A stretch of 64,000 nucleotides of DNA from Flexithrix dorotheae DSM 6795 (GCF_000379765.1 NZ_KB903430.1:344945-408944), one strand, 5' to 3'; shown: positions 36,369 through 46,280, numbered from the stretch's first letter. A program made the numbers and translations. Notes: generated by a model not told the origin, from the sequence alone.

Positions 36369-37817
36369 ATGAAAAATTTACACTACCTATTATTGGCATT
36401 CCTTTTCTTCCAATGCCAATCATCTAAACAGGAGGACTCCAAGGGAACTTCGCTTCAAGCCGCAACCCAAAAGCCTAATATCATATTCATCATGGCAGAT
36501 GATATGGGTTATGGAGATGCAGGTTGTTACGGGCAGCAAATCATTCAGACTCCTCATATTGATAATATGGCTAAAGAGGGAATTAAATTCACCCAACATT
36601 ATGCTGGAAATACTGTTTGTGCCCCTTCAAGATGTGCCTTAATGACAGGCAAACACATGGGGCATGCTGAAATCCGGGGTAACGGCCTGGTGGAGCCTTA
36701 TGGTCAGCCTCCAATCACAGCAGATGCCATAACGGTAGCTGAGCTGCTCAAAAGTGCTGGTTATACTACTGGAATGATTGGAAAGTGGGGATTAGGAATT
36801 ATCGAAAATTCAGGAAATCCGATGAAACAGGGCTTTGATTTTTTCTATGGTTATCTCGACCAGGTTTTAGCCCATAACTATTTCCCTGAATATCTCATGA
36901 GAAATGACAAAAAAGAATATCTAAAAAATAAGGTAGTCTATCAGGACAGTAGCAAATGGCATAAGGGTTATGGTAGTCATTCCATCGAACAGGTAGAATA
37001 TTCTCATGATTTATTTGCCAATGAAGCGCTGAAGTTCATTGAAACAAACAAGGATAATCCATTTTTCCTTTATCTGCCTTTTACTATTCCTCATGATAAT
37101 GGTGAAGCTCCTGAGGGCCAAAGGCAGGAAGTTCCGGATTTTGGACCATATGCCGATCAGGACTGGAATCACGATACCAAAGCTTATGCAGCCATGATTA
37201 CCCGAATGGATAAGGATATTGGAAGGATAATGGAAAAACTAAAGCACCTGGGAATAGATGAAAATACCATTGTATTTTTTACAAGTGATAATGGCCCAAT
37301 GCCCGGTGAAGATTTTACAGAATTTTTTAATAGTAACGGAGCCTTGAGAGGAGGAAAAAGAGATATGTATGAGGGTGGAATCAGAGAACCTTTTGTAGCA
37401 AGATGGCCTGGAAAGATAAAGCCAGGAACTGTAACTGATCATATGAGCGCCTTCTGGGATTTTCTACCAACTGCATGTGAAATTGCAGGTATTGAAGCTC
37501 CTTCCGATACAGATGGGATTTCATACCTTCCTGTTTTAAAAGAGGGAAGCCAGGAAAAACAACATGAATATCTATACTGGCAGTTTCCCGAACAAGGTTA
37601 CAAAGAAGCCATCCGGAAAGGGAAATGGAAAGGGATAAGACTGGACATGAAGAAAAATCCTGAAAACCCTTTGGAATTATACAACCTTGAAGAAGATCCC
37701 GGAGAGGAGCATAATATAGCGGATCAATATCCTGAAATAGTATCAGAACTGGAAGGTCTTATTCAAAAAGCACATGTACCCAGCGAACGATTTCCCAAAC
37801 CCGGTGATCATATTTAA
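36369..37817 (+). CDS. Arylsulfatase A-like lipoprotein
   Basis: 482 residues. Lipobox FFQC (C16) suggests periplasmic or surface anchoring. The sulfatase active site CAPSR (C84 to R88) is the C-x-P-S-R motif in which the Cys is converted to formylglycine. Metal ligands appear in FIMADDMGYGD near the start and FFTSDNGPMPGE later; LMTGKHMGHAE and the C-terminal LYNLEEDPGEEHNIA are family typical. The substrate is probably a sulfated glycan. A formylglycine-generating enzyme is not in the window. PSD1 and DUF1501 genes follow on the same strand, a combination seen in sulfated-polysaccharide degraders. Confidence 0.93.
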   Translation: MKNLHYLLLAFLFFQCQSSKQEDSKGTSLQAATQKPNIIFIMADDMGYGDAGCYGQQIIQTPHIDNMAKEGIKFTQHYAGNTVCAPSRCALMTGKHMGHAEIRGNGLVEPYGQPPITADAITVAELLKSAGYTTGMIGKWGLGIIENSGNPMKQGFDFFYGYLDQVLAHNYFPEYLMRNDKKEYLKNKVVYQDSSKWHKGYGSHSIEQVEYSHDLFANEALKFIETNKDNPFFLYLPFTIPHDNGEAPEGQRQEVPDFGPYADQDWNHDTKAYAAMITRMDKDIGRIMEKLKHLGIDENTIVFFTSDNGPMPGEDFTEFFNSNGALRGGKRDMYEGGIREPFVARWPGKIKPGTVTDHMSAFWDFLPTACEIAGIEAPSDTDGISYLPVLKEGSQEKQHEYLYWQFPEQGYKEAIRKGKWKGIRLDMKKNPENPLELYNLEEDPGEEHNIADQYPEIVSELEGLIQKAHVPSERFPKPGDHI

Positions 37818-37845
37818 CAAGTAAATTTTATTACACATTTCATTG

Positions 37846-37898
37846 AACCAAAAGAGAAAAGGTGGTAAATTCAATAACCGAACTCTTTTGGTTTTTTT
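37846..37898 (+). terminator. Terminator of the sulfatase gene
   Basis: Perfect 11-bp arms AACCAAAAGAG (37846-37856) and CTCTTTTGGTT (37883-37893) with a 26-nt loop that can fold further, followed by a T7 tail. Confidence 0.75.
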
Positions 37899-38098
37899 GT
37901 GCCCTTTAGGATCGGTCTACCACATTTTAACAGGCTATTTTGAACAATTCGTCCTACTTATATGAGAAAATAGGACAAGCCAGGAAACCGTAAATGGACG
38001 ATATTTGAAGTTAATTCTTTAACTATTTTAGGCATTTAACCAAACACCTATTTGGGAAATGCAAAATCAAACTCCCAAATATATTAGTCATACTACCA

Positions 38099-41000
38099 AT
38101 GAAAATGAACCATATTACTAATCTAAAATTTAGTTTTTTCTTTTATCTTATTTTATTTACTATCCTGATAGGATGTGGAGTAGATAAACCGGCAGAAATT
38201 GTAGAGGCTGAAAAAAATCTTCCTGACCAGATCGACTTCAATTTTCATGTTAAACCTATCCTTTCGGATCGTTGTTTTGCCTGCCATGGCCCTGATAAAA
38301 ACAAGCAGGAAGCTGGCTTACACCTTGATACCGAAGAAGGCGCCTACGCTGCACTGACTGAAAACCCCGGAAAATATGCCATTGTAAAAGGAAATCTAGC
38401 TAAAAGCGAAGTTTACCATAGGATTATAACAGAAGATCCTGAACTGTTAATGCCACCACCGGAATCTAACCTTACACTCACCCCAGAAGAAAAAGCAACT
38501 ATTGTAAAATGGATTGAACAAGGTGCGAAATACAAACCTCACTGGTCATTTATTAAACCAGAAAAGCATCCCCTTCCCGAGGTAAAAAATGAGGATTGGG
38601 TGGCCAATGAAATTGACCAGTTTGTCTTAAATAAACTGGAAGCAAATGGCTTAAATCCCACTGAAAAAGCTAAAAGGGAAACCCTGATAAGGCGTGTTAC
38701 TTTTGATTTAACAGGCCTCCCGCCAACAATTGAGGAAATTGATAATTTTCTTAATGATAAAAGTGAAAATGCATTTGAAAAAGTGGTTGACAGGCTTTTA
38801 GCTTCTCCTCATTATGGGGAAAGAATGGCGGTAGACTGGCTTGATTTGGCCAGATATGCCGACACACATGGTTATCAGGATGATGGAATGAGAAACATGT
38901 ACCCCTGGAGAGACTGGGTGATCAAATCTTTTAATGAAAATCTGCCTTTTGATAAATTTCTTACCTGGCAAATGGCTGGGGATATGCTGCCCAATCCTAC
39001 CAGAGAACAGATTCTGGCCACAGGGTTTAACAGAAACCATATGCAAAGTCAGGAAGGAGGAATTGTGGCAGAGGAATACAGAGTGGAATATGTAGCTGAC
39101 CGTACCAATACCTTGGGAAAGGCATTTCTTGGATTAACCTTGGAATGTAGCAGATGCCATGATCACAAATATGATCCTATTTCTCAAAAAGAATATTTTC
39201 AGCTTTTTTCATTTTTTAATAATGTCAATGAATATGGACAAATTCCTTATATAGGCGAAGCCAGCCCAACCATAATCCTAACTACTGAAGCTGCAGATAG
39301 TGCATTGGCCTTTATTCAGGAAAATATTAAATCGGAGGAAGAAAAATTAGCTGAAGAAAATTATAAGGAAGGATTCTCCCGATGGATGGCTGATTCGCAG
39401 GAAAACAATCAGAATAAAAGTATTAAAATAAAGGGTTTAATTGGGGATTATCCTCTGGATGGTTTTAAGAAAGCAGATAAAAAGTTCTGGCTCGAGAATA
39501 AACAGAGTTCAAAATTCAAAGGGAAAATTGAAGGTTATGAAGAAGATCATCCGAAAGTTACCGCAGGCAAGTTTAATGAAGGATTTCAGCTAGTTGGGGA
39601 TAGTTATCTGGGTTTTGGAAAGGAAATCGGGGAATTTGACAGGCACATGCCTTTCTCCATGAGTATCTGGGTAAAAACCCTCTCCGACAAATTGGAAGGG
39701 CCTATATTATCCAGGTCGGGCGGTTTATTTGATGGAAACAGAGGATACGATCTCATGTTGAATAAGGACGGGACTTTGTATGCCAGCCTAAACCACACCT
39801 TCCCGGATAATTCAATTGCCGTACAGACAAAAAAATCTATCCCTTCAAAAGAATGGGTACAGCTTACCATTACTTACGATGGGTCTAGTAAAGCAAGTGG
39901 TATAAAAATATTTGCCAATGGTGAACTGATGCCGTCAGCCATTCAAGTGGACAATTTGCAAAGTAGTATTTTGTATTATGGAAAGGGAAAACGAAACTGG
40001 TATGGCGGACAACTTTCTGTGGGGAAAAGATTCGAAGAAACTCTGGATAGTGCCATTGTAGATGAATATAAAATTTTCAACAGGCAACTCTCCCGGATTG
40101 AAGTCAAAGCATTATTCGATGAAAATATTAATCTGAATGCTTATTTGGATAAGCCAGACACCAAATCAGATTTATTGGAATATTACCTGTTGGCTTTGGA
40201 TAACTCCTATGAAAACAATTTCAAAAAACTTACTGAATTAAGGGGAGAAGAAAATGAAATTTATACCAATCAGGAAGAAGTGATGGTAATGAAAGAGTTA
40301 CCCGAACCCAGGAAATCCTTCATACTTAACAGAGGACAATACGATGCACCCACAGATGAAGTCTTCCCCGGAACTCCTGCTTATATATTACCTTTCCCCG
40401 AAGAGCTTCCAAAAAACCGACTTGGTCTGGCAGAATGGTTACTTCATGAGGATAACCCATTGACTGCCAGAGTAATTGTAAACCGGTATTGGCAAATGTA
40501 TTTTGGTCAGGGACTGGTGGCTTCTTCCGATGATTTTGGCAATCAGGGAGATTTACCCTCACATCCGGAATTATTGGATTGGCTGGCTATTCAGTTCAGG
40601 GATAAGAATTGGGATATAAAGGCTATACAAAAATTAATAGTAATGTCCAATACCTACCAACAATCTTCCATTGCTTCAGCAGAATTAATGGAAATTGATC
40701 CGGCAAATAAATTATTGGCCAGAGGACCAAGCTACAGAATGAGTGCTGAGATGATTAGGGATAATGCACTCGCTGCCAGCGGATTGTTAGTTAGAACCAT
40801 TGGTGGCCCTAGTGTGAAGCCTTATCAGCCACCTGGATTATGGAAACAATTAGCTACCAGAAATGCCACAGAATATGTACAGCAACATGGAGACAACCTT
40901 TACAGAAGGGGAATGTATACCATTTGGAAAAGGACCTCTCCTCCCCCCTCTATGATTAGTTTTGATGCTGCGGAAAGGAGTTTCTGTACTGTAAAGCGTC

Positions 41001-41359
41001 AAAAAACAAGCACTCCATTACAATCATTGGTATTGCTAAATGATCCCCAATATGTGGAAGCAGCCAGGGTTTTAGCGGAAAATGCGCTTATGCAAGGAGG
41101 AGATGATATTGAAGATCAAATTACTTATGCATTCCGAATGTTAACCAGTAAAATGCCAGATGAGAAACAACTCAAATTACTTAAAAGACTTTTTCAGGAA
41201 GAATTTGCCGAATTATCCAAATACCCTGAGGAAGCCCAAAAACTAAGATCGGTTGGAGAATATCAGTCTGAACAGTCACTTGACCCTGTGAAAGTTGGCG
41301 CATTTACCCTGGTCACCAACACTTTAATCAATTTTGATGAAGCTGTTTTTAAAAGATGA
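38099..41359 (+). CDS. PSD1-type cytochrome c protein (DUF1549/DUF1553) with LamG-like domain
   Basis: 1086 residues. Lipobox ILIGC (C26) is followed by a planctomycete-type cytochrome c domain with one heme motif CFACH (C59, C62, H63). Then come DUF1549 (about 165-375: RVTFDLTGLPPTIEEIDNF), a LamG/concanavalin-like domain (about 490-670: MSIWVKTLSD and YDGSSKASGIKIFANGELM) and DUF1553 (about 780-1075: GLAEWLLHEDNPLTARVIVN). The function of this family is not established; it is common in Planctomycetes and some Bacteroidota beside DUF1501 genes and sulfatases. The DUF1501 gene follows after 59 bp. Confidence 0.9.
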   Translation: MKMNHITNLKFSFFFYLILFTILIGCGVDKPAEIVEAEKNLPDQIDFNFHVKPILSDRCFACHGPDKNKQEAGLHLDTEEGAYAALTENPGKYAIVKGNLAKSEVYHRIITEDPELLMPPPESNLTLTPEEKATIVKWIEQGAKYKPHWSFIKPEKHPLPEVKNEDWVANEIDQFVLNKLEANGLNPTEKAKRETLIRRVTFDLTGLPPTIEEIDNFLNDKSENAFEKVVDRLLASPHYGERMAVDWLDLARYADTHGYQDDGMRNMYPWRDWVIKSFNENLPFDKFLTWQMAGDMLPNPTREQILATGFNRNHMQSQEGGIVAEEYRVEYVADRTNTLGKAFLGLTLECSRCHDHKYDPISQKEYFQLFSFFNNVNEYGQIPYIGEASPTIILTTEAADSALAFIQENIKSEEEKLAEENYKEGFSRWMADSQENNQNKSIKIKGLIGDYPLDGFKKADKKFWLENKQSSKFKGKIEGYEEDHPKVTAGKFNEGFQLVGDSYLGFGKEIGEFDRHMPFSMSIWVKTLSDKLEGPILSRSGGLFDGNRGYDLMLNKDGTLYASLNHTFPDNSIAVQTKKSIPSKEWVQLTITYDGSSKASGIKIFANGELMPSAIQVDNLQSSILYYGKGKRNWYGGQLSVGKRFEETLDSAIVDEYKIFNRQLSRIEVKALFDENINLNAYLDKPDTKSDLLEYYLLALDNSYENNFKKLTELRGEENEIYTNQEEVMVMKELPEPRKSFILNRGQYDAPTDEVFPGTPAYILPFPEELPKNRLGLAEWLLHEDNPLTARVIVNRYWQMYFGQGLVASSDDFGNQGDLPSHPELLDWLAIQFRDKNWDIKAIQKLIVMSNTYQQSSIASAELMEIDPANKLLARGPSYRMSAEMIRDNALAASGLLVRTIGGPSVKPYQPPGLWKQLATRNATEYVQQHGDNLYRRGMYTIWKRTSPPPSMISFDAAERSFCTVKRQKTSTPLQSLVLLNDPQYVEAARVLAENALMQGGDDIEDQITYAFRMLTSKMPDEKQLKLLKRLFQEEFAELSKYPEEAQKLRSVGEYQSEQSLDPVKVGAFTLVTNTLINFDEAVFKR

Positions 41360-41418
41360 TAGCACATTAAATAATTTTCTCAGACAAAAATTAACAGCAT
41401 TTAAAATATAACCTGAAA

Positions 41419-42870
41419 ATGGAAAACTTAAAAGAAAACATTAATTTCCAATCTAACAGAAGAGCATTTTTATCCAAAACAAGCCTTGGAATCGGGGCTG
41501 CAGCTTTGGCTTCAATCATAAATCCGGTTAAAAGTTTTGCCAAACCATTTACTTCCGATAACCCACTAGGGAAACCTCACTTTGCCCCCAAAGTGAAAAG
41601 GGTAATTTACCTTTTTCAAAGTGGAGGACCCTCCCAGTTGGAATTATTTGATTATAAACCCACACTTCAAAACAGGAACGGGGAACAACTCCCGGATTCA
41701 GTAAGAGGAGGACAAAGGCTAACAGGAATGACTGCTCACCAGAAGTCCTTTCCCATGGCGGGTTCTCAGTTTAAATTTGCTCAGCATGGTCAATCAGGAG
41801 CCTGGGTAAGCGAATTAATGCCACATACCGGAGAAATTGCCGATGAATTGTGTTTTATCAAAACCATGCACACGGAAGCAATTAATCACGATCCGGCCAT
41901 CACATTTTTTCAAACAGGTTCTCAACAGGCAGGCAGGCCTTGTATCGGTTCATGGTTGAGTTATGGACTTGGCACAGACAATGAAAATCTACCTTCTTTT
42001 TGTGTATTGCTTTCAAGAGGAAGAGAAGGAGGACAACCCCTTTATTCCCGATTGTGGGGTAACGGTTTTCTTCCTTCATTACATCAGGGGGTACAATTCA
42101 GGTCAGGCGTAAACCCCGTACTTTATTTGAATGACCCGGAAGGAATGTCCAAAACCAGCCGAAGGAGAATGCTGGATTACCTGAAAGAATTGCACCATTT
42201 GCAATATGAAAAAATAATGGACCCGGAAATAAACACCAGGATCGCCCAATACGAAATGGCTTACAGGATGCAAACTTCTGTTCCGGAAGCGATGGATATT
42301 TCCAATGAACCTGAGTATATCTATGAAATGTACGGAGAAGAATCCAGAAAACCTGGCACTTTTGCAGCCAATTGTCTACTAGCCAGAAGATTAGCGGAAA
42401 GGGATGTGAAATTTATACAGCTTTACCATCAGGGCTGGGATCAACATGGAAACTTACCAAATGACATTAGTACCATGGCCAAAAGTACCGACCAATCTTC
42501 TGCTGCCCTTATCAAAGATTTAAAACAAAGAGGTTTATTAGAAGATACTCTTGTGATTTGGGGAGGAGAATTTGGGCGTACAAATTATTCCCAGGGAAAA
42601 TTGACTAAAACCAATTACGGAAGAGACCACCATCCAAGATGTTTCACGATTTGGATGGCTGGAGCTGGAATCAAAAAAGGGATTACTTATGGGGAAACCG
42701 ATGACTATGGTTACAATATTGTGAAAAATCCTGTTCATGTTCACGATTTTCAGGCTACCCTGATGCATTTATTGGGAATTGATCATGAAAAACTGACTTT
42801 TAAACATCAGGGAAGAAGATACAGGCTCACAGATGTTCATGGAAACCTGGTTAAAGATATTTTGGCATAA
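41419..42870 (+). CDS. DUF1501 protein with Tat signal
   Basis: 483 residues. The N-terminus NRRAFLSKTSLGIGAAALAS is a twin-arginine signal. The body is alkaline phosphatase/sulfatase-like: YLFQSGGPSQLELFDYKP near the start, KTMHTEAINHDPAI, QLYHQGWDQHGNL and WGGEFGRTNYSQG further on. DUF1501 proteins nearly always follow a PSD1 gene, as here, and are presumed to act with it outside the cytoplasm. The pair lies in one transcription unit. Enzyme activity is not established. Confidence 0.9.
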   Translation: MENLKENINFQSNRRAFLSKTSLGIGAAALASIINPVKSFAKPFTSDNPLGKPHFAPKVKRVIYLFQSGGPSQLELFDYKPTLQNRNGEQLPDSVRGGQRLTGMTAHQKSFPMAGSQFKFAQHGQSGAWVSELMPHTGEIADELCFIKTMHTEAINHDPAITFFQTGSQQAGRPCIGSWLSYGLGTDNENLPSFCVLLSRGREGGQPLYSRLWGNGFLPSLHQGVQFRSGVNPVLYLNDPEGMSKTSRRRMLDYLKELHHLQYEKIMDPEINTRIAQYEMAYRMQTSVPEAMDISNEPEYIYEMYGEESRKPGTFAANCLLARRLAERDVKFIQLYHQGWDQHGNLPNDISTMAKSTDQSSAALIKDLKQRGLLEDTLVIWGGEFGRTNYSQGKLTKTNYGRDHHPRCFTIWMAGAGIKKGITYGETDDYGYNIVKNPVHVHDFQATLMHLLGIDHEKLTFKHQGRRYRLTDVHGNLVKDILA

Positions 42871-42902
42871 AAAAACCGAAAGGGAAAATGAACCCTTTCG
42901 GT
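42871..42902 (-). terminator. Terminator of the 153-residue gene
   Basis: Arms ACCGAAAGGG (42875-42884) and CCCTTTCGGT (42893-42902) form a perfect 10-bp stem; a T-run exists only on the minus strand. It may also help stop the DUF1501 transcript, whose stop codon directly abuts it. Confidence 0.8.
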
Positions 42903-42928
42903 AGTACGCAACAAATAAAAATTATTTT

Positions 42929-43390
42929 TTAATCCATTTCCACGGCTCCTAAAGCAAGTTCATTGGTGGGATCTTGCCTTAATACCGCTTCGGCAAATGG
43001 TTTGACATATCTTTCTGGTAAAAGGTTTTCCGGATAAAAGGATAATGCCTGCTCCTTTAATTCCCAGTCCTTTGGATCTAATTCCACCGCTTTTAAAATA
43101 TGATAAAGGCTGGTGTTTTGTGCATGTGATTTTTCCTCAAGGGTTTGGATGGCCAGACTAGCTGCAATCCTGTGCCAAAAACTATTTTGGTGTTTTTCGG
43201 AAAGATGGGCGGCAAATGTATAAGCCAGTAAGCCAGGTTTTCCTTTAGATATTTGCTCTAACAATTCAAGGACATCATCTTCATTAAAGTTTGACTTAAT
43301 TAGTTCCTCGGCTTCATTAAATTTGTAATCCAGAATTAACTGGGAAATTTGTGATGTGGTTGAATCCATTGATTTAGCTGAAAGTTTCAT
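42929..43390 (-). CDS. Hypothetical helical-repeat protein
   Basis: 153 residues, no signal, nearly all helical, with a TPR-like C-terminal part (LYHILKAVELDPKDWELKEQ and AEAVLRQDPTNELALGAV). A cytoplasmic protein-protein interaction role is likely from the repeats. No family recognised. It stands alone with its own terminator. Confidence 0.65.
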   Translation of the reverse strand: MKLSAKSMDSTTSQISQLILDYKFNEAEELIKSNFNEDDVLELLEQISKGKPGLLAYTFAAHLSEKHQNSFWHRIAASLAIQTLEEKSHAQNTSLYHILKAVELDPKDWELKEQALSFYPENLLPERYVKPFAEAVLRQDPTNELALGAVEMD

Positions 43391-43640
43391 AATAGATGTT
43401 TTAGTAATGGTTGTATTGATAAGGTTTATATAATCCGCAATAAGGAATCATCCCCGGTCTATTTGTGGAATAATTAATTAAAACCGAAGGCAAGCACCTT
43501 ATTTTTAGACTAATATATGTAATATTTCACGCTTAAAACCATCAAAGAGTTCGATATATTAGGATGTATTATTAATTTTAAAAAAAGTTATTTCCATTCA
43601 AAGAAATAATTGTACTTTTTAAACAAAACACATAAATCAG

Positions 43641-44705
43641 ATGAGCAAAAAGATAAGAATTTTGGTAGCAGGATGCGGAAATATGGGAGCTTCACATGCA
43701 AGGGCATACCATAAAATGGACGAATTTGAAATTGTTGGCTTAGTCAGCAGAGGACCAAAAAGCAGGGAAAAGCTTTCGGAAGAATTAGGAGGATTACCAG
43801 AATTTGACGATTTCGATACTGCATTGGCTTATACCAAACCAGATGCAGTTTCCATAAATACATACCCGGATACCCATGCAGATTATGTAATGAAAAGCCT
43901 GCATGCAGGAGCACATGTTTTCGTAGAAAAACCACTGGCAGAAACTGTGGAGAAAGCTACAGAAATTGTAGAACTAGCCAAAAAACTGAACAAGAAATTA
44001 GTTATAGGATATATTTTGAGAGTTCATCCAGCCTGGAAGAAATTTATTGAGTTGTCCCAGGGATTGGGTAAACCATTGGTAATGAGAATGAACCTGAATC
44101 AGCAAAGTAGTGCTGATACTTGGTACACACACCTGAACCTCATGAAATCTATTTCCCCAATTGTGGACTGTGGTGTGCATTACGTAGATGTAATGTGCCA
44201 AATGACCAGATCTAAACCAATCAGAGTATCTGGAATAGGGGCACGACTTACAGATGAACTGGTTCCTGGAATGTATAATTACGGCCAGTTACAAGTTACA
44301 TTTGAAGATGGTTCTGTTGGTTGGTACGAAGCAGGCTGGGGCCCTATGATTAGCAACACTGCTTATTTTGTAAAAGATGTTATTGGACCTAAAGGATGTG
44401 TAAGTATTATGGACCAGAAGGAATCTGATTCGGATGATGTAGATGCACATAGTAAAACCAATGCGCTAAGGTTACATCATGCTGAACTTGATGAAAGCCG
44501 GAATTTTGCTAAAAAGGACGAGATCGTAGATACTTCCGAAGAACCAGACCACCAGGGATTATGCGATCTGGAGCAGGAATTTTTCCTAAAGGCAATTTTG
44601 GAGGATCAAGACCTCTCAGAACATATGGAAGATGGCATTAATAGTCTTAGAATAGTTTTGGCTGCTGATGAATCTTTTAAAACTGGAAAAACTATTGAAC
44701 TTTAA
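43641..44705 (+). CDS. Gfo/Idh/MocA family oxidoreductase
   Basis: 354 residues, cytoplasmic. The Rossmann fold has VAGCGNMGASH (about 9-19) for NAD(P) binding, and the family EKP motif is at 96-98 (VFVEKPLAE). The C-terminal beta-sheet domain includes CGVHYVDVM, with the His typical of the sugar-binding site. Members oxidise or reduce sugars and related polyols; the precise substrate is not visible. A monocistronic unit, with the second copy of the 83-bp repeat directly after its stop codon. Confidence 0.93.
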   Translation: MSKKIRILVAGCGNMGASHARAYHKMDEFEIVGLVSRGPKSREKLSEELGGLPEFDDFDTALAYTKPDAVSINTYPDTHADYVMKSLHAGAHVFVEKPLAETVEKATEIVELAKKLNKKLVIGYILRVHPAWKKFIELSQGLGKPLVMRMNLNQQSSADTWYTHLNLMKSISPIVDCGVHYVDVMCQMTRSKPIRVSGIGARLTDELVPGMYNYGQLQVTFEDGSVGWYEAGWGPMISNTAYFVKDVIGPKGCVSIMDQKESDSDDVDAHSKTNALRLHHAELDESRNFAKKDEIVDTSEEPDHQGLCDLEQEFFLKAILEDQDLSEHMEDGINSLRIVLAADESFKTGKTIEL

Positions 44706-44719
44706 ATTAAGCACCCGTG

Positions 44720-44802
44720 CTATTATTTCAGAGGAATAACAATCTCTATATCAGTCTTTTATAACAAAATAACACACGATTAATTTTGAATTACTACTTA
44801 AA
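44720..44802 (+). repeat. 83-bp dispersed intergenic repeat, copy 2
   Basis: Ungapped partner of 3696-3778, 41 kb away, same orientation, 69 of 83 positions identical by eye. It begins 15 bp after the oxidoreductase stop and ends 3 bp before a bidirectional terminator. No 14-bp tandem repeat accompanies this copy. Confidence 0.75.
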
Positions 44803-44804
44803 AG

Positions 44805-44833
44805 AAAAACCTGTCTGGAATGGACAGGTTTTT
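44805..44833. terminator. Bidirectional terminator
   Basis: Arms AAAAACCTGTC (44805-44815) and GACAGGTTTTT (44823-44833) with a 7-nt loop lie between convergent genes, with T-rich tails in both directions. Confidence 0.85.
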
Positions 44834-44860
44834 CTTTTTTCTCTTAATTTTTCATAAAAT

Positions 44861-46087
44861 TTAATTATCAGATAGCCCTCTGTAATTATCTGATCTTGGA
44901 TTTTTATCGGACATGTTTTCAGTATATAAAGGCTCTTTGATTTTTAAATTCAATCCCAGCCTTTCATTTATATAACTGGCAATCCATTTGTTAATCTTCA
45001 ACACAGCAAATTTTTTCCTTAGCCTGCCCTGGCTATCTCTGTTCAAAATAGAAGGCAGCGTGTTGGTTGTAATAATCTCAGTTATAGCCGAAGTCGCCAG
45101 ATTACTTTTCGTTTCCTCTGAACTGTGAAAGTGAGTGGTCATAAAAATAATTTGCTTAGGCTGATATTCCTGCAACAATTTACAGCAAGTCACAATGGTT
45201 CCACCCGTACGAACCATATCATCCAGTACTACCACATCCTTTCCCTTTACCGAACTAAGAGGATAAGGAGAGTCCGGAGCAACTGTCATGTGTACTTTTC
45301 TTTCCCCGGTCCTGATTTTATCCATCACTACAACCGGATAGTTATTCCCATTGGCATTGGCCACTTGGGAAACATAAGCAAATGCCCCTTTATCAGGAGC
45401 TACTATTACTGTATTTTTAGGATCAACCGTTCCTGAATTGGTGATATAATAATTAAAAATTTTGTCAGGAAAAAGATTTACGAAATTATTTTCACCAAAA
45501 ATGTTTTTATACTCATACTGTGTGGAAACACTGTGATTATGCACTGTAATGACGACATCTACACCAGAAGCTTTCAGAAGAGTAGCATATAACCTGGCTG
45601 TGAAGGCCTGCCCATTAAATTTATGCAAGTCTGCAATATCTCTATCGAATGGGGTATAACCGTGATCTTTTTTGGGTCCTCTGTCCTGAGCCGAATAAAA
45701 TAAATCGGGTTCCACCAAAATCACTTCCTTTGCTTCATTATCCTTAGCTGCCCTGGCAATGATAAAATTTCTCATGGCTAGCTCGTTTCGAGAAATATGC
45801 CCTCTATGCACTGAGGCAATGATCACCGTTTTTCCGGCTAGAGTACTTCCTATTGATTGTAAATCATCCTCATCATGTAAAGTAAACCTTGGGCAAAATT
45901 CCGTATTTGCAAAAGTTTTAAGCATGATAAGGTCTGTAAAGTCAGTTTTCTGACCCAGGAAATCCGCAATATCTATGGCAAAATAGGTATCATGCAAATT
46001 TCCAATGACAATGATATCACTTTTTTCAACAGATTCTTTTTCTGATTTTTTCACTTTAGGGGAGAGATTTATTTTTTGAAACCGCAA
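44861..46087 (-). CDS. Ribose-phosphate pyrophosphokinase-like protein, enlarged
   Basis: Up to 408 residues against about 310 for typical Prs. Both phosphoribosyltransferase-type subdomains are present, with the PRPP-binding loop VVVLDDMVRTGGTIV and a DPKNTVIVAPDKGA segment resembling the Prs DxxxxGxxxxxP region. There are extra stretches around YSAQDRGPKKDHG and at the C-terminus (SDKNPRSDNYRGLSDN). It would make PRPP from ribose 5-phosphate and ATP if active. The start is uncertain: TTG at 46087 overlaps a candidate -7 box, and GTG at 46054 would leave a proper leader and 397 residues. It is downstream of the DUF1835 unit on the same strand. Confidence 0.8.
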   Translation of the reverse strand: MRFQKINLSPKVKKSEKESVEKSDIIVIGNLHDTYFAIDIADFLGQKTDFTDLIMLKTFANTEFCPRFTLHDEDDLQSIGSTLAGKTVIIASVHRGHISRNELAMRNFIIARAAKDNEAKEVILVEPDLFYSAQDRGPKKDHGYTPFDRDIADLHKFNGQAFTARLYATLLKASGVDVVITVHNHSVSTQYEYKNIFGENNFVNLFPDKIFNYYITNSGTVDPKNTVIVAPDKGAFAYVSQVANANGNNYPVVVMDKIRTGERKVHMTVAPDSPYPLSSVKGKDVVVLDDMVRTGGTIVTCCKLLQEYQPKQIIFMTTHFHSSEETKSNLATSAITEIITTNTLPSILNRDSQGRLRKKFAVLKINKWIASYINERLGLNLKIKEPLYTENMSDKNPRSDNYRGLSDN

Positions 46088-46115
46088 ATTAAAATGGTCA
46101 GTTTTTTTTCACAAA
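46085..46115 (-). promoter_or_regulatory. Candidate promoter of the PRPP-synthetase-like gene
   Basis: On the minus strand TTTG (46115-46112), a 20-bp spacer and TAATTTG (46091-46085), one base short of TAnnTTTG. If real, transcription starts near 46080 and the TTG at 46087 cannot be the start codon. Confidence 0.4.
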
Positions 46116-46280
46116 ACCAGCCAAATCATTTCAGCTCCAAAAAAAGGAAAAATCCCTTATTCTAAAAAATAAATCGAAGGATAAAATCAGGTAATTATTT
46201 CAGTTTTCCTACAAACAAAAATATTCTTCAAATTGTTAAAGAGCTGTACATAAATTAAAATCTTCAGCTTCCCTTCAAAT

